This document shows, piece after piece, positions 1 through 6,177 of a DNA stretch of 6,951 bases (positions are counted from its first letter, which is position 1; every line of letters starts with the position of its first letter). A program made the position numbers and the translations under genes. Under the pieces are notes generated by a model. That model was not told the DNA's origin. It did no database searches and saw only the letters and a list, made by a program, of their open reading frames with translations. This DNA is from DASSJM01 sp049587975 (GTDB lineage Bacteria; Actinomycetota; UBA4738; HRBIN12): the NCBI GenBank assembly GCA_049587975.1, contig JBAVEY010000002.1, forward strand, positions 1 to 6,951, written 5' to 3'.

Positions 1-1151
1 TCGTTCGCGAGCACGACCACGGCGGCCGACGTCGACGGCGTGCTGCGCGCGGACTGCGCGACCGCGACGTAGGCCTCGTCGACCTGGCGCTCACCCGCCT
101 CGCCGCGGAGCTGTTCGACGCACTCGAGGAGCCGGACGAGGCCGTTCGCCTCGAACAGGTTCCCCTGCCCGAGCGAGCCGCCCGAGACGTTCACGGGGAG
201 GTCGCCGCCGGGCTCGAGCTCGCCCTCCTCGAGCAACTGTGCGAGGTCGGACGCCTCGCCCAGCCCGAGCGCCTCGAGGTGCTGCAGCTCCCGGTACGCG
301 AAGGTGTCGTCGACCTCGGCGAGGTCGATCTCCTCCTGCGGGTCGGTGACCTCGGCCTGCCGGTAGGCGGACCCGGCTGCCTTGGTGACCGGCTCGGCCT
401 CGCCCCAGGTTCGGCTCTCGAGCGTCGGGCTGCCCGAGGACCAGCCGGCGCCGAGCAGCCACACGGGCCCCTCGGTGAGCTCTCGAGCGCGCTCCTCCGC
501 GGCGAGCACGACGACGACGCAGCCGTCGGCGCGTTCGGCGACCTCGAGCTCTCGGAGCGGCCACGCCACCGGGGCCGAGTCGTCGACGTCGTCGACGGCG
601 AGCTCGGCCGGGTAGGCGGCCCGGGGGTTGTCGAGCGCGTTCGAGCGGTTCTTGGCCGCGACCATCGCGCAGTGCTCCTCGGACAGGCCGGTGCGATCGA
701 GGAACGCGTTCATGTCGAGCCCGGCGACCGCGATCGTGGGGAACCGCAGCGGCCGGTTCAGCACGGGGTCGAGCGCGAACGCCTCGACCGCGCCGAGCGT
801 CCGAACGTCCGAGACCTTGCTGTGCGCCTCGACCGCTACGGTCGACGCGAGGCCGGAGCGGATCAGCATCATCCCGGTCGCCACGCCGAACAGCCCGTCC
901 GCCGCGACCGTGTGCACCGGGCGCTGCATCGCGCCGAGTTGGTCCGGCACGTACTCGTCGAAGATCGACGTGCCTTCGAGCAGGTCCTCACTGCAGCAGA
1001 CGAACGAGTCGATCTCGGTCCGCGGGTCCACGCCGGCGTCGTGGTAGGCGCGCTGCGCGGCCTCGAACATCAGCTCCTTGTAGGAGATCCCCGCGGTCAC
1101 GGGCGCGAACCCCGCGTGACCTACGCCCACGACGGCGACCCTCGGCTCCAC
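1..1151 (-). CDS. Thiolase-fold protein (lipid-transfer/SCP2-type thiolase-like), C-terminus cut by window edge
   Basis: The - strand frame gives 383 residues before the left edge, so only a few C-terminal residues should be missing for a family of roughly 385-390. Seen: an N-terminal RVAVVGVGHAGF strand-loop; a conserved thiolase core; and a C-terminal block VSGGSLGQGNLFEANG (about 322-337) followed by QLRGEAGERQ, typical of the lipid-transfer-protein branch of the thiolase superfamily. Where classical thiolases have the nucleophile in a CASG-like motif, this protein reads AADG (about 83-86), so the Cys appears to be Ala. The HD of the HDAF block reads DD, and the GHP His is also absent. It therefore probably does not do ordinary acyl transfer; related Cys-less proteins act in retro-aldol or acyl-CoA binding roles with DUF35 partners (family knowledge; no DUF35 gene is visible here). 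The start is GTG at 1151; an ATG at 1168 is out of frame. The ribosome site is weak (GGGA, 11 nt away). It lies 61 bp downstream of the 81-aa gene. The fold assignment is firm; the exact reaction is unknown. Confidence 0.85.
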   Translation of the reverse strand, partial: MEPRVAVVGVGHAGFAPVTAGISYKELMFEAAQRAYHDAGVDPRTEIDSFVCCSEDLLEGTSIFDEYVPDQLGAMQRPVHTVAADGLFGVATGMMLIRSGLASTVAVEAHSKVSDVRTLGAVEAFALDPVLNRPLRFPTIAVAGLDMNAFLDRTGLSEEHCAMVAAKNRSNALDNPRAAYPAELAVDDVDDSAPVAWPLRELEVAERADGCVVVVLAAEERARELTEGPVWLLGAGWSSGSPTLESRTWGEAEPVTKAAGSAYRQAEVTDPQEEIDLAEVDDTFAYRELQHLEALGLGEASDLAQLLEEGELEPGGDLPVNVSGGSLGQGNLFEANGLVRLLECVEQLRGEAGERQVDEAYVAVAQSARSTPSTSAAVVVLAN

Positions 1152-1169
1152 GAACGCGATTGTCCCATC

Positions 1170-1185
1170 CGGGGCGCGGGCCCCG
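1170..1185 (-). terminator. Small GC hairpin between the 81-aa gene and the thiolase gene
   Basis: CGGGGC and GCCCCG form a perfect 6-bp stem with a 4-nt loop, 28 bp after the stop of the 81-aa gene and 18 bp before the thiolase GTG. There is no T-tract, so it could be a weak terminator, an attenuating structure near the thiolase start, or chance in GC-rich DNA. Confidence 0.25.
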
Positions 1186-1212
1186 CAGCCGAGCCGCCCT
1201 ACCGCCGAGTGC

Positions 1213-1458
1213 TCAGAGGTCCTCGAGCTGCCGGCGGAACTCGGCCTCCTCGTCGAACTCGCGGCGCTCCTCGCCCACGAACATCACGACGCAGCCGAGC
1301 CACGCGGCGGCGACCCCGAGCGCGACGTTCAGCAACCCGCCGATCTCGAAGATGCCGAGGGTCATCACGACGTACCCGACGGCCACGATCGCGAACCCCA
1401 GGAGCTCGAGCTTGGTCGCCGGCGGGGTTCGGGCCATCGATCGGTTCAGGGTGTCCAT
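1213..1458 (-). CDS. Small two-TM membrane protein of unknown function (81 aa)
   Basis: Begins at ATG 1458 behind a GAGG Shine-Dalgarno (GAGGCGACGAT before ATG) and ends with TGA. Hydrophobic segments at about residues 18-37 and 41-62 are joined by a very short turn (FEIGG), giving a hairpin in the membrane. The N-terminal 16 residues are polar with basic residues. The C-terminal tail (63-81) is highly charged, alternating acidic and basic residues (GEERREFDEEAEFRRQLEDL), and is likely helical and cytoplasmic. It starts 32 bp after the stop of the PH/SHOCT membrane protein and is probably co-transcribed with it and birA. I do not recognise a family. It could be an accessory subunit of the preceding membrane protein, but only adjacency supports that. 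Confidence 0.8.
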   Translation of the reverse strand: MDTLNRSMARTPPATKLELLGFAIVAVGYVVMTLGIFEIGGLLNVALGVAAAWLGCVVMFVGEERREFDEEAEFRRQLEDL

Positions 1459-1490
1459 ATCGTCGCCTCGTGCTCCTCGGCCACTCCAGG

Positions 1491-2162
1491 TTACCCGCCG
1501 AGGATCTTCTTCTTCTGCACCTTGAACTCGTCCTCGGTGAGCACGCCCCTGTCCCGGAGCTCGGCCAGGCGTTCGAGCTCGCCGGAGGTGGCGGGCGAGG
1601 CCGGCGGCATCGTGGGTACGGCGGCCGGGGCGGGCGCCGTCGGGCCTCGTCCGGCGCCACGGTACATGCGGTTCTGGTTGAGCTCGCCCTGCTGGTAGAT
1701 CGTCTTCTGGACGTGCTCGGGGTTGCGGATGTCGCCGAACACCTCGCGCCCGAACTCGCTCGCCGAACTGATGATCAGGTCGCCGGCCCCGATCATCCGT
1801 TCGAAGACGCCCTGGTGGAACCGCACGTCGTTGATCGCTTCGAGCGGGATCTCCATCGAACGCTTCGCGATCCATCCCTCGCGGTGGATGATCCGGTCCG
1901 ACGTCACGACGAAGTACGACGTCACCCAGGCGACGAACTTCCTCACCGGGAACCAGAACAGGATGAACACGGCGACCGCCGTCGCGCCCCAGAACGCGAC
2001 GTCGCGGCCCGTGCCGCTGTCGGGACCGTAGGTGACCGCGAGGATCCATCCGGCGATCACGAGGATCGTCACGATCGCCGGCATCACGAGCGCGATCCAG
2101 TGCGGGCGCAGCTCCAAGACGAGCTCCTCGTTCTCGATCAGGAGCTTGCGCGGGAAGGGCAT
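1491..2162 (-). CDS. Membrane protein with bacterial PH domain (bPH2/YdbS-like) and C-terminal SHOCT domain
   Basis: A complete 223-residue protein. Two TM helices (about 22-45 and 56-77) are followed by a bacterial pleckstrin-homology-like region (about 80-158) with the typical YFVVTSDRIIHREGWI entry and the IPLEAINDVRFHQGVFERMIGAGDLII core. A Pro/Ala-rich linker (about 172-191) then leads to a SHOCT motif (about 193-222: ELERLAELRDRGVLTEDEF followed by a K-rich end). Bacterial PH membrane proteins of this type are widespread and mostly uncharacterised; SHOCT motifs are often found at the ends of oligomerising or membrane-linked proteins (family knowledge). The start ATG is 9 bp beyond the birA stop, with an AGGA ribosome site overlapping the end of birA, which indicates translational coupling. 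The next gene is a small two-TM protein. The role in the cell is unknown; a link to biotin metabolism is not implied beyond the operon. Confidence 0.9.
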   Translation of the reverse strand: MPFPRKLLIENEELVLELRPHWIALVMPAIVTILVIAGWILAVTYGPDSGTGRDVAFWGATAVAVFILFWFPVRKFVAWVTSYFVVTSDRIIHREGWIAKRSMEIPLEAINDVRFHQGVFERMIGAGDLIISSASEFGREVFGDIRNPEHVQKTIYQQGELNQNRMYRGAGRGPTAPAPAAVPTMPPASPATSGELERLAELRDRGVLTEDEFKVQKKKILGG

Positions 2163-2171
2163 GGGCGCATC

Positions 2172-2981
2172 CTACTGCAGGTGCTCCACCTGCCCGAATC
2201 GCACGACCTCGTCCCCCGTCGGCGTCCGGACGACCAGCCCGCCGCGCTCGTCGAGGTCCACGGCCTCCCCCTCGACCACCGAGCCGCCGGCCGTCGTCGC
2301 CCGCACGCGCGTCCCGAGGGTGGCGCACACCTCACGGTAGGCCGCGATCACGTTGCCGGCGAACGCCGGGTGCGCAGGCTCGTAGCCGCGCACGAACGCG
2401 GACAGGAACGCGTCGAGCAGCTCGTCGTCCTCGGCGTCGACCGCGCCCGCCTCGGGCATCTCCGGAGGCGGGGCACCGAGGTTGACGCCGATGCCGATCA
2501 CGACGTGGTCGAACCGTCCGTCCTCGATGCGGGACTCGGCCAGGATCCCGCCGGCCTTTCGACCGGCGACCAGGATGTCGTTCGGCCACTTGCAGGCGGT
2601 CCGCTGGTCGGCGAGCTCGAAGCACGCCTGGGCCATCGCGGTTCCGGCGAGCAGCGAGAGCAGCCCGCCGGAGCCGGGATCGAGGCTCGGACGGAGCACG
2701 AACGAGACCATCAGGGCTCGGCCGGGCTCGTCGACCCACGTCCGCCCCAAGCGGCCTCGACCCCGGGTCTGGTGACCCGCCGCGACGAGCGTCCACTCGG
2801 GCGTGCCCGCGGCCGCCAGCTCCAGCGCTGTCTGCTGGGTCGAGGCAGTAACCTCCTCGAAGCGCACGGGAGCGCGCACACCCACCCGTTCGAGCGCTCG
2901 GACCAGGGCGTCTTCGGACAGCACCAGACGTTTGACTCCCGTTCGGGGGTACCCGATTGTTCCGTGGGTACCGTGGTCCAC
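2172..2981 (-). CDS. birA: Biotin--[acetyl-CoA-carboxylase] ligase, monofunctional (no HTH domain)
   Basis: This enzyme activates biotin with ATP to biotinyl-AMP and transfers it to the Lys of biotin carrier domains. Seen (numbering from GTG 2981): TAST near 46-49; the biotin/AMP loop GRGRLGRTW (74-82); KWPNDI (131-136); GGILAES (144-150); GIGVNL (163-168); and a C-terminal SH3-like cap (about 225-267). There is no N-terminal winged-helix domain, so it should not act as a biotin repressor, unlike E. coli BirA. The start is unresolved. The outermost GTG at 2981 has GAAGG only 4 nt upstream, whereas the GTG at 2924 (residue 20) has GGGAG 11 nt upstream, and the first 18 residues do not look like the family. 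The 2924 start would leave the apparent carboxylase promoter outside the coding region. It is divergent from the biotin-dependent carboxylase gene that encodes its likely substrate, and it leads an operon with the PH/SHOCT protein. Confidence 0.95.
   Translation of the reverse strand: MDHGTHGTIGYPRTGVKRLVLSEDALVRALERVGVRAPVRFEEVTASTQQTALELAAAGTPEWTLVAAGHQTRGRGRLGRTWVDEPGRALMVSFVLRPSLDPGSGGLLSLLAGTAMAQACFELADQRTACKWPNDILVAGRKAGGILAESRIEDGRFDHVVIGIGVNLGAPPPEMPEAGAVDAEDDELLDAFLSAFVRGYEPAHPAFAGNVIAAYREVCATLGTRVRATTAGGSVVEGEAVDLDERGGLVVRTPTGDEVVRFGQVEHLQ
2932..2960 (+). promoter_or_regulatory. Probable sigma-70 type promoter for the acyl-CoA carboxylase gene
   Basis: TTGACT (2932-2937) is separated by exactly 17 bp from GATTGT (2955-2960). 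The -35 matches consensus at 5 of 6 positions and the -10 at 3 of 6, which is good for DNA this GC-rich. A start near 2967 would give a leader of about 70 nt before the GTG at 3038. It overlaps the 5' end of birA if that gene starts at 2981, or lies just upstream of it if birA starts at 2924. Confidence 0.45.
2947..2972. promoter_or_regulatory. Pair of GGGTACC repeats straddling the -10 region: candidate operator
   Basis: GGGTACCC (2947-2954, self-complementary) sits in the promoter spacer, and GGGTACC recurs at 2966-2972, near the predicted transcript start; the two copies are 19 bp apart. A repressor bound here could act on both the carboxylase gene and birA. No regulator gene is present in the window, and a chance origin is possible. 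Confidence 0.25.
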
Positions 2982-3025
2982 TCGGCCTTCGGCGGTGCCG
3001 CAGGCCCGATCATCATCAGCATGAC

Positions 3026-3037
3026 GGAGCGGAGCGC
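3026..3037 (+). promoter_or_regulatory. Ribosome binding site that fixes the carboxylase start
   Basis: GGAG at 3026-3029 lies 8 nt before the GTG at 3038. It supports this start over in-frame upstream ATG 2957, whose extra residues are unlike any biotin carboxylase N-terminus, whereas VAKPRILIANRGEIA matches the family start. Confidence 0.7.
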
Positions 3038-4765
3038 GTGGCGAAACCTCGGATCCTGATCGCGAACCGCGGCGAGATCGCGGTCCGCATCATCCGGACC
3101 GTGCGGGAGCTCGGGTACACCTCGGTCGCGGTCTACAGCGACGCCGACCGCGACGCGCTGCACGTCGAGATGGCCGACCAGGCCCACCGGATCGGGCCGG
3201 CACTGGCGGCCGACTCGTACCTGTCGATCGGGGCGATCCTCGAGGCTGCGTCGAGGGCCAAGGCCACGATGATCCACCCCGGCTACGGGTTCCTATCCGA
3301 GCGGGCGCACTTCGCGCGCGCGGTCGCCGACTCCGGGTTCACGTTCATCGGACCCCCCGCCGACGCGATCGAGATGATGGGCGACAAGTCGGCGGCGCGC
3401 CGAGCGGCGGAACGCGTGGGCGTCCCGATCGTCCCCGGCACGCCCGACCCGATCACGATCGAGCAGGCGCCCGCCGAGGCCGAGCGCATCGGCTTCCCCG
3501 TGCTCGTCAAGGCCGCGTTCGGCGGCGGCGGCAAAGGGATGCAGGTCGTGCGCAAGCCCGAGGAGCTCGAGGGCGCCCTCGCGCGCGCGACGCGCGAGGC
3601 GCAGGCCTACTTCGGCCGGCCCGAGGTGTTCCTCGAGCGGTACGTCGACCGCGCGCACCACGTCGAGGCGCAGGTGTTCGCCGACACGCGGGGCAACGTC
3701 GCCTTCCTGGGTGAGCGTGACTGCTCGGTCCAGCGCCGGCACCAGAAGCTGATCGAGGAGACGCCGTCGCCGGTGGTCGACGCCGACCTGCGCGCTCGGA
3801 TCGGCGACGCCGCGATGGCGCTCGCCAAGGAAGCCGGATACGTGAACGCCGGCACCGTCGAAGGCATCGTGGACGAGGACGGCAGCTTCTACTTCCTCGA
3901 GATGAACACGCGCCTGCAGGTGGAGCACACGGTGACCGAGATGGTGACCGGCCTGGACCTGGTCGCGCTCCAGATCCGCATCGCGCTCGGCGAGAAGCTC
4001 GACCTCACGGAGGTCCGGGCGACGGGACACGCGATCCAGTGCCGGATCAACGCCGAGGACCCGGCCCGCAACTTCCTGCCGGGACCGGGGCGCATCCTCG
4101 CGTACCGGGAGCCGTCGGGACCGTTCGTGCGCGTCGACTCCGCGGTCCGCGCGGGGCGGGAGATCCCCCCGGACTACGACTCGATGTTCGCCAAGGTGAT
4201 CGTCTCGGCCGAGACCCGTGGCCGCGCGATCGCCAGGATGGACCGCGCGCTCTCCGAGTACCAGGTCGAGGGCGTCCCGACGACGATCCCGTTGCACCGC
4301 TGGGTCCTCGGCACCCGCGCGTTCCACAAGTCGACGCATTCGACGACCTGGCTCGAGAAGGCGCTGCGCGACGCCGAGCTCCCGGAGGAGGGGACGCCCG
4401 CGCCGCTCCCGTCCGATTCCCGGCAGCCCGTGCCCGCAGAACTCCTGCTCGAGGTGGACGGGCGCCGGGTGCCCATCCGGATCTTCGACCAACGGCGGGA
4501 CACCGCGCCGAAGGTCCCCTCGCGACACGCCGCTCATGGGGGCGAGCACGTCCACAGCATCATCGCCGCGCCGATGCAGGGGACGATCCTGCGCGTGCTC
4601 GTCGAGCCTGGCCAGGAGATCCAGGCGGGCGACGTCGTCTGCATCCTCGAGGCCATGAAGATGGAGAACGCGATCCCGGCGCCGCGGGAGGGCGTGGTCA
4701 CCGAGATCCCCGTGCAGGCCGGACAGAACGTCCAGCCCGGGGACACGCTCGTCGAGCTCGACTGA
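3038..4765 (+). CDS. Acyl-CoA (acetyl/propionyl-CoA type) carboxylase alpha subunit: biotin carboxylase fused to biotin carrier domain
   Basis: 575 residues, the usual size of actinobacterial fused alpha subunits. It carboxylates its own biotin with ATP and bicarbonate; a separate beta subunit then passes the carboxyl group to an acyl-CoA. Domains: biotin carboxylase N-domain (about 1-115; ILIANRGEIAVRIIR, MIHPGYGFLSE); ATP-grasp (about 116-320) with glycine-rich loop FGGGGKGM (161-168), ERDCSVQRRHQK (226-237) and catalytic E288, N290 and R292 in FLEMNTRLQVEH; C-terminal biotin carboxylase domain (about 330-445; CRINAEDP); a spacer; and a biotinyl carrier domain (about 505-575) with EAMKMEN, so Lys541 is the biotin site. 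All key residues are present and no frameshift is seen. No carboxyltransferase gene is adjacent, so the acyl-CoA specificity and a symbol (accA, bccA or pccA type) cannot be assigned. The next gene starts 33 bp downstream and is probably co-transcribed. Confidence 0.97.
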   Translation: MAKPRILIANRGEIAVRIIRTVRELGYTSVAVYSDADRDALHVEMADQAHRIGPALAADSYLSIGAILEAASRAKATMIHPGYGFLSERAHFARAVADSGFTFIGPPADAIEMMGDKSAARRAAERVGVPIVPGTPDPITIEQAPAEAERIGFPVLVKAAFGGGGKGMQVVRKPEELEGALARATREAQAYFGRPEVFLERYVDRAHHVEAQVFADTRGNVAFLGERDCSVQRRHQKLIEETPSPVVDADLRARIGDAAMALAKEAGYVNAGTVEGIVDEDGSFYFLEMNTRLQVEHTVTEMVTGLDLVALQIRIALGEKLDLTEVRATGHAIQCRINAEDPARNFLPGPGRILAYREPSGPFVRVDSAVRAGREIPPDYDSMFAKVIVSAETRGRAIARMDRALSEYQVEGVPTTIPLHRWVLGTRAFHKSTHSTTWLEKALRDAELPEEGTPAPLPSDSRQPVPAELLLEVDGRRVPIRIFDQRRDTAPKVPSRHAAHGGEHVHSIIAAPMQGTILRVLVEPGQEIQAGDVVCILEAMKMENAIPAPREGVVTEIPVQAGQNVQPGDTLVELD

Positions 4766-4787
4766 ATCGGGCGGCGGGGACCGCGAC

Positions 4788-4794
4788 GAGGAGG
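4788..4794 (+). promoter_or_regulatory. Strong Shine-Dalgarno for the five-TM protein
   Basis: GAGGAGG followed by a short spacer to ATG 4799 is the best ribosome site in the window. It supports both this start and the reality of an otherwise unrecognised gene. Confidence 0.7.
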
Positions 4795-4798
4795 GACC

Positions 4799-5392
4799 AT
4801 GCCGCGCGTTCGTCGTTCGCGGGACCGGGCGGACGTCGTCCGGTCCGAGATCAGCGACGAGGGGGCGCTCGCCGGGCGGGTCTTCTCGCTGACGCTGATC
4901 GGATCCGGGGTCGCGGTGATCGCCGTGTCGTGGGACGACATCTGGCGCGTGTGCGACTCCCTCTACGGCACCTGTGTGGAGCGTTCCGCCGGCGCGATGC
5001 TCCTCACGATCGGGTCCACCGCCGCGGTCGCGTGGGGGGTGGGGATCTGGGTCAGCATCCGGCGGCGGCCGGTCGATCCCGCCGGGAGCTCACGCTACGT
5101 CTGGGCACTCGGCGCCCTCGTCGCGCTCGGTGGCATCTTCATCGCAGGCAGGATCCCGGCCTTCACGTGCGATCGCGGGCGATTCGACGACGCCCTCACC
5201 CTGTGTATGCACCCTCCGTCGGTGTCGGAACCGACGAGCTGGCTGCTGCTCAAGAAGGCGATCGTCGTGGTCTGCGTCCTCGCGGGTGTGGCGGTGTCGG
5301 TGAGGCCGCGGAACGCCAAGGTGACCGCACCCCTGGCCGTGGCGGTCTGGGCCCTCGGGTTCGGGTGGTTGATCGTGGACACGTTGGCTTGA
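4799..5392 (+). CDS. Unrecognised five-TM membrane protein with two extracytoplasmic Cys-pair loops (197 aa)
   Basis: Hydrophobic segments at about 26-45, 64-86, 101-119, 148-168 and 176-195. The N-terminus is very basic (PRVRRSRDR) and the 87-99 and 169-174 loops are basic, so by the positive-inside rule the N-terminus is cytoplasmic. The loops at 46-63 and 120-147 then face outward. Each outward loop carries a Cys pair: C52/C59 (CDSLYGTC) and C124/C136 (CDRGRFDDALTLC), plausible disulfides. The pattern helix, Cys-pair loop, helix, basic loop occurs twice, suggesting an internal duplication followed by a fifth helix; the short string VWALG occurs in segments three and five. It has no CXXC motif, so it is not a convincing VKOR or DsbB homologue. 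It starts 33 bp after the carboxylase stop with a strong ribosome site, so co-transcription is likely. I do not recognise the family and assign no function. Confidence 0.85.
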   Translation: MPRVRRSRDRADVVRSEISDEGALAGRVFSLTLIGSGVAVIAVSWDDIWRVCDSLYGTCVERSAGAMLLTIGSTAAVAWGVGIWVSIRRRPVDPAGSSRYVWALGALVALGGIFIAGRIPAFTCDRGRFDDALTLCMHPPSVSEPTSWLLLKKAIVVVCVLAGVAVSVRPRNAKVTAPLAVAVWALGFGWLIVDTLA

Positions 5393-5431
5393 CCCGACCG
5401 AGTGCCCGTCCCCCGCCGGAACGCTCCGCCG

Positions 5432-6118
5432 TCAGCTGCCGGGAACGCCCCAGGCCTCGCGTCCGGTGATCCGGACGCCGGCGTCGTGGATCTTGTAGGC
5501 CCGGTTGATCGAGATCAGGAGCGCGGTCAGGGTCTCCGCGATCCGGGCCTGCGTGAGGTCGCCGGCGTCGACCCATCGAAGGTTCGGGATCTGGTCGATC
5601 ACACCGCCGACGACGGCCTTGGCCTCCTGGTCGGTTCCGCACACGAGCACGTCGCTCTCCATCTCGTGCTCGAGGTCCTGCAACGCCTCCCCCGAGATCG
5701 TGTGGAACGCCCCCACCATCCGGACGCCGGGGTCCAAGATCGCCTTGGCCTGCTCGGCCGCCGAGCCGTGCCACGGCCGAACCACGTGCCACGCGCGGCC
5801 CCCGACCGCCGTCGCGAGCGGGCTCGTGCAGTCGACCACGATCGTTCCGGGCTTCACCGCACCCTTGATCGAGCGGCAGATCTCGGCCTGCCCGCCGAAC
5901 GGCACGGTGACGATCACGACGCCCGCCTCGGCCGCCGCCTCGTTCGTCGTCCCCTCGACCTCGCCCCGGCCGCCGAGCAGGTCGCGAGCCTTCTCCGCGG
6001 CCGCGGATCCCTTCTCCTGCGACCTCGAGCCGATCGTGACGTGATGCCCAGCCCTCGCGAGACGCAGGGTGAGGCCGAACCCCTCGTCCCCCGTCCCGCC
6101 GATGATCGAGATGTCCAT
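5432..6118 (-). CDS. npdG: NADPH-dependent F420 reductase (F420H2:NADP+ oxidoreductase)
   Basis: 228 residues, matching the family length. It transfers hydride between coenzyme F420 and NADP in the cytoplasm, linking the F420 pool to NADPH. Seen: N-terminal Rossmann nucleotide loop IIGGTGDEGFGLTLRLARAG (about 5-24); the GSRS turn (30-33), whose Ser/Arg recognise the 2'-phosphate of NADP; VVIVTVPFGG (67-76); VVDCTSPL (94-101); and a helical C-terminal part with AETLTALLISINRAYKI (about 194-210) for F420 binding and dimerisation (family knowledge). The ATG at 6118 starts MDISIIGGTG as expected. No Shine-Dalgarno precedes it; a TATCGT box ends 8 nt before the ATG, suggesting a leaderless transcript. 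It converges with the five-TM gene, with 39 bp between stops. F420 enzymes are common in actinobacteria and methanogens. Confidence 0.92.
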   Translation of the reverse strand: MDISIIGGTGDEGFGLTLRLARAGHHVTIGSRSQEKGSAAAEKARDLLGGRGEVEGTTNEAAAEAGVVIVTVPFGGQAEICRSIKGAVKPGTIVVDCTSPLATAVGGRAWHVVRPWHGSAAEQAKAILDPGVRMVGAFHTISGEALQDLEHEMESDVLVCGTDQEAKAVVGGVIDQIPNLRWVDAGDLTQARIAETLTALLISINRAYKIHDAGVRITGREAWGVPGS

Positions 6119-6126
6119 GGCGGCAG

Positions 6127-6132
6127 ACGATA
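6127..6132 (-). promoter_or_regulatory. npdG: Candidate -10 box for a leaderless npdG transcript
   Basis: TATCGT on the - strand fits the TANNNT pattern and ends 8 nt before the npdG ATG, with no Shine-Dalgarno between. Its -35 position would fall inside the 36-bp palindrome. Confidence 0.4.
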
Positions 6133-6141
6133 GCCGAACGG

Positions 6142-6177
6142 CGCGATCCCGCCGGGCGGCCGCCCGGCGGGATCGCG
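6142..6177. terminator. Perfect 36-bp palindrome: probable terminator hairpin, possibly also an operator
   Basis: Each half is 18 bp (CGCGATCCCGCCGGGCGG and its exact reverse complement) with no spacer; folded as RNA it is about a 16-bp stem with a GGCC loop. It begins directly after a TGA (6178-6180) that best ends the upstream secreted-protein gene, as expected for a terminator, although neither side has a T-tract. It also covers the place of the npdG -35 element, so an operator is an alternative. Confidence 0.6.

Noticed and set aside
279..3059. A 926-codon open frame on the + strand spanning the thiolase, membrane protein and birA genes
   Set aside because: It lies antisense to four well-supported genes, has a low-complexity Arg/Gly/Asp/Val-rich translation with no recognisable domain, and is the expected stop-free shadow of GC-rich coding DNA.
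3293..4555. A 420-codon open frame antisense to the carboxylase gene
   Set aside because: The opposite strand encodes a textbook biotin carboxylase with all motifs; the antisense translation is Arg/Asp/Val-rich and domain-free.
4799..5392. Five-TM protein as a VKOR/DsbB-type disulfide enzyme
   Set aside because: Cys pairs and TM count are superficially similar, but there is no CXXC motif and no quinone-site motif that I can recognise.
5393..5431. Bidirectional terminator between the convergent five-TM and npdG genes
   Set aside because: Expected from the layout, but only a 4-bp stem (CGGA-ACGC-TCCG) is visible and there is no T-tract; not enough to annotate.
4039..5469. A 476-codon + strand frame overlapping the carboxylase and the five-TM gene
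   Set aside because: Out-of-frame shadow; Arg/Pro/Gly-rich translation without domains, and it crosses the boundary of two genes with their own ribosome sites.
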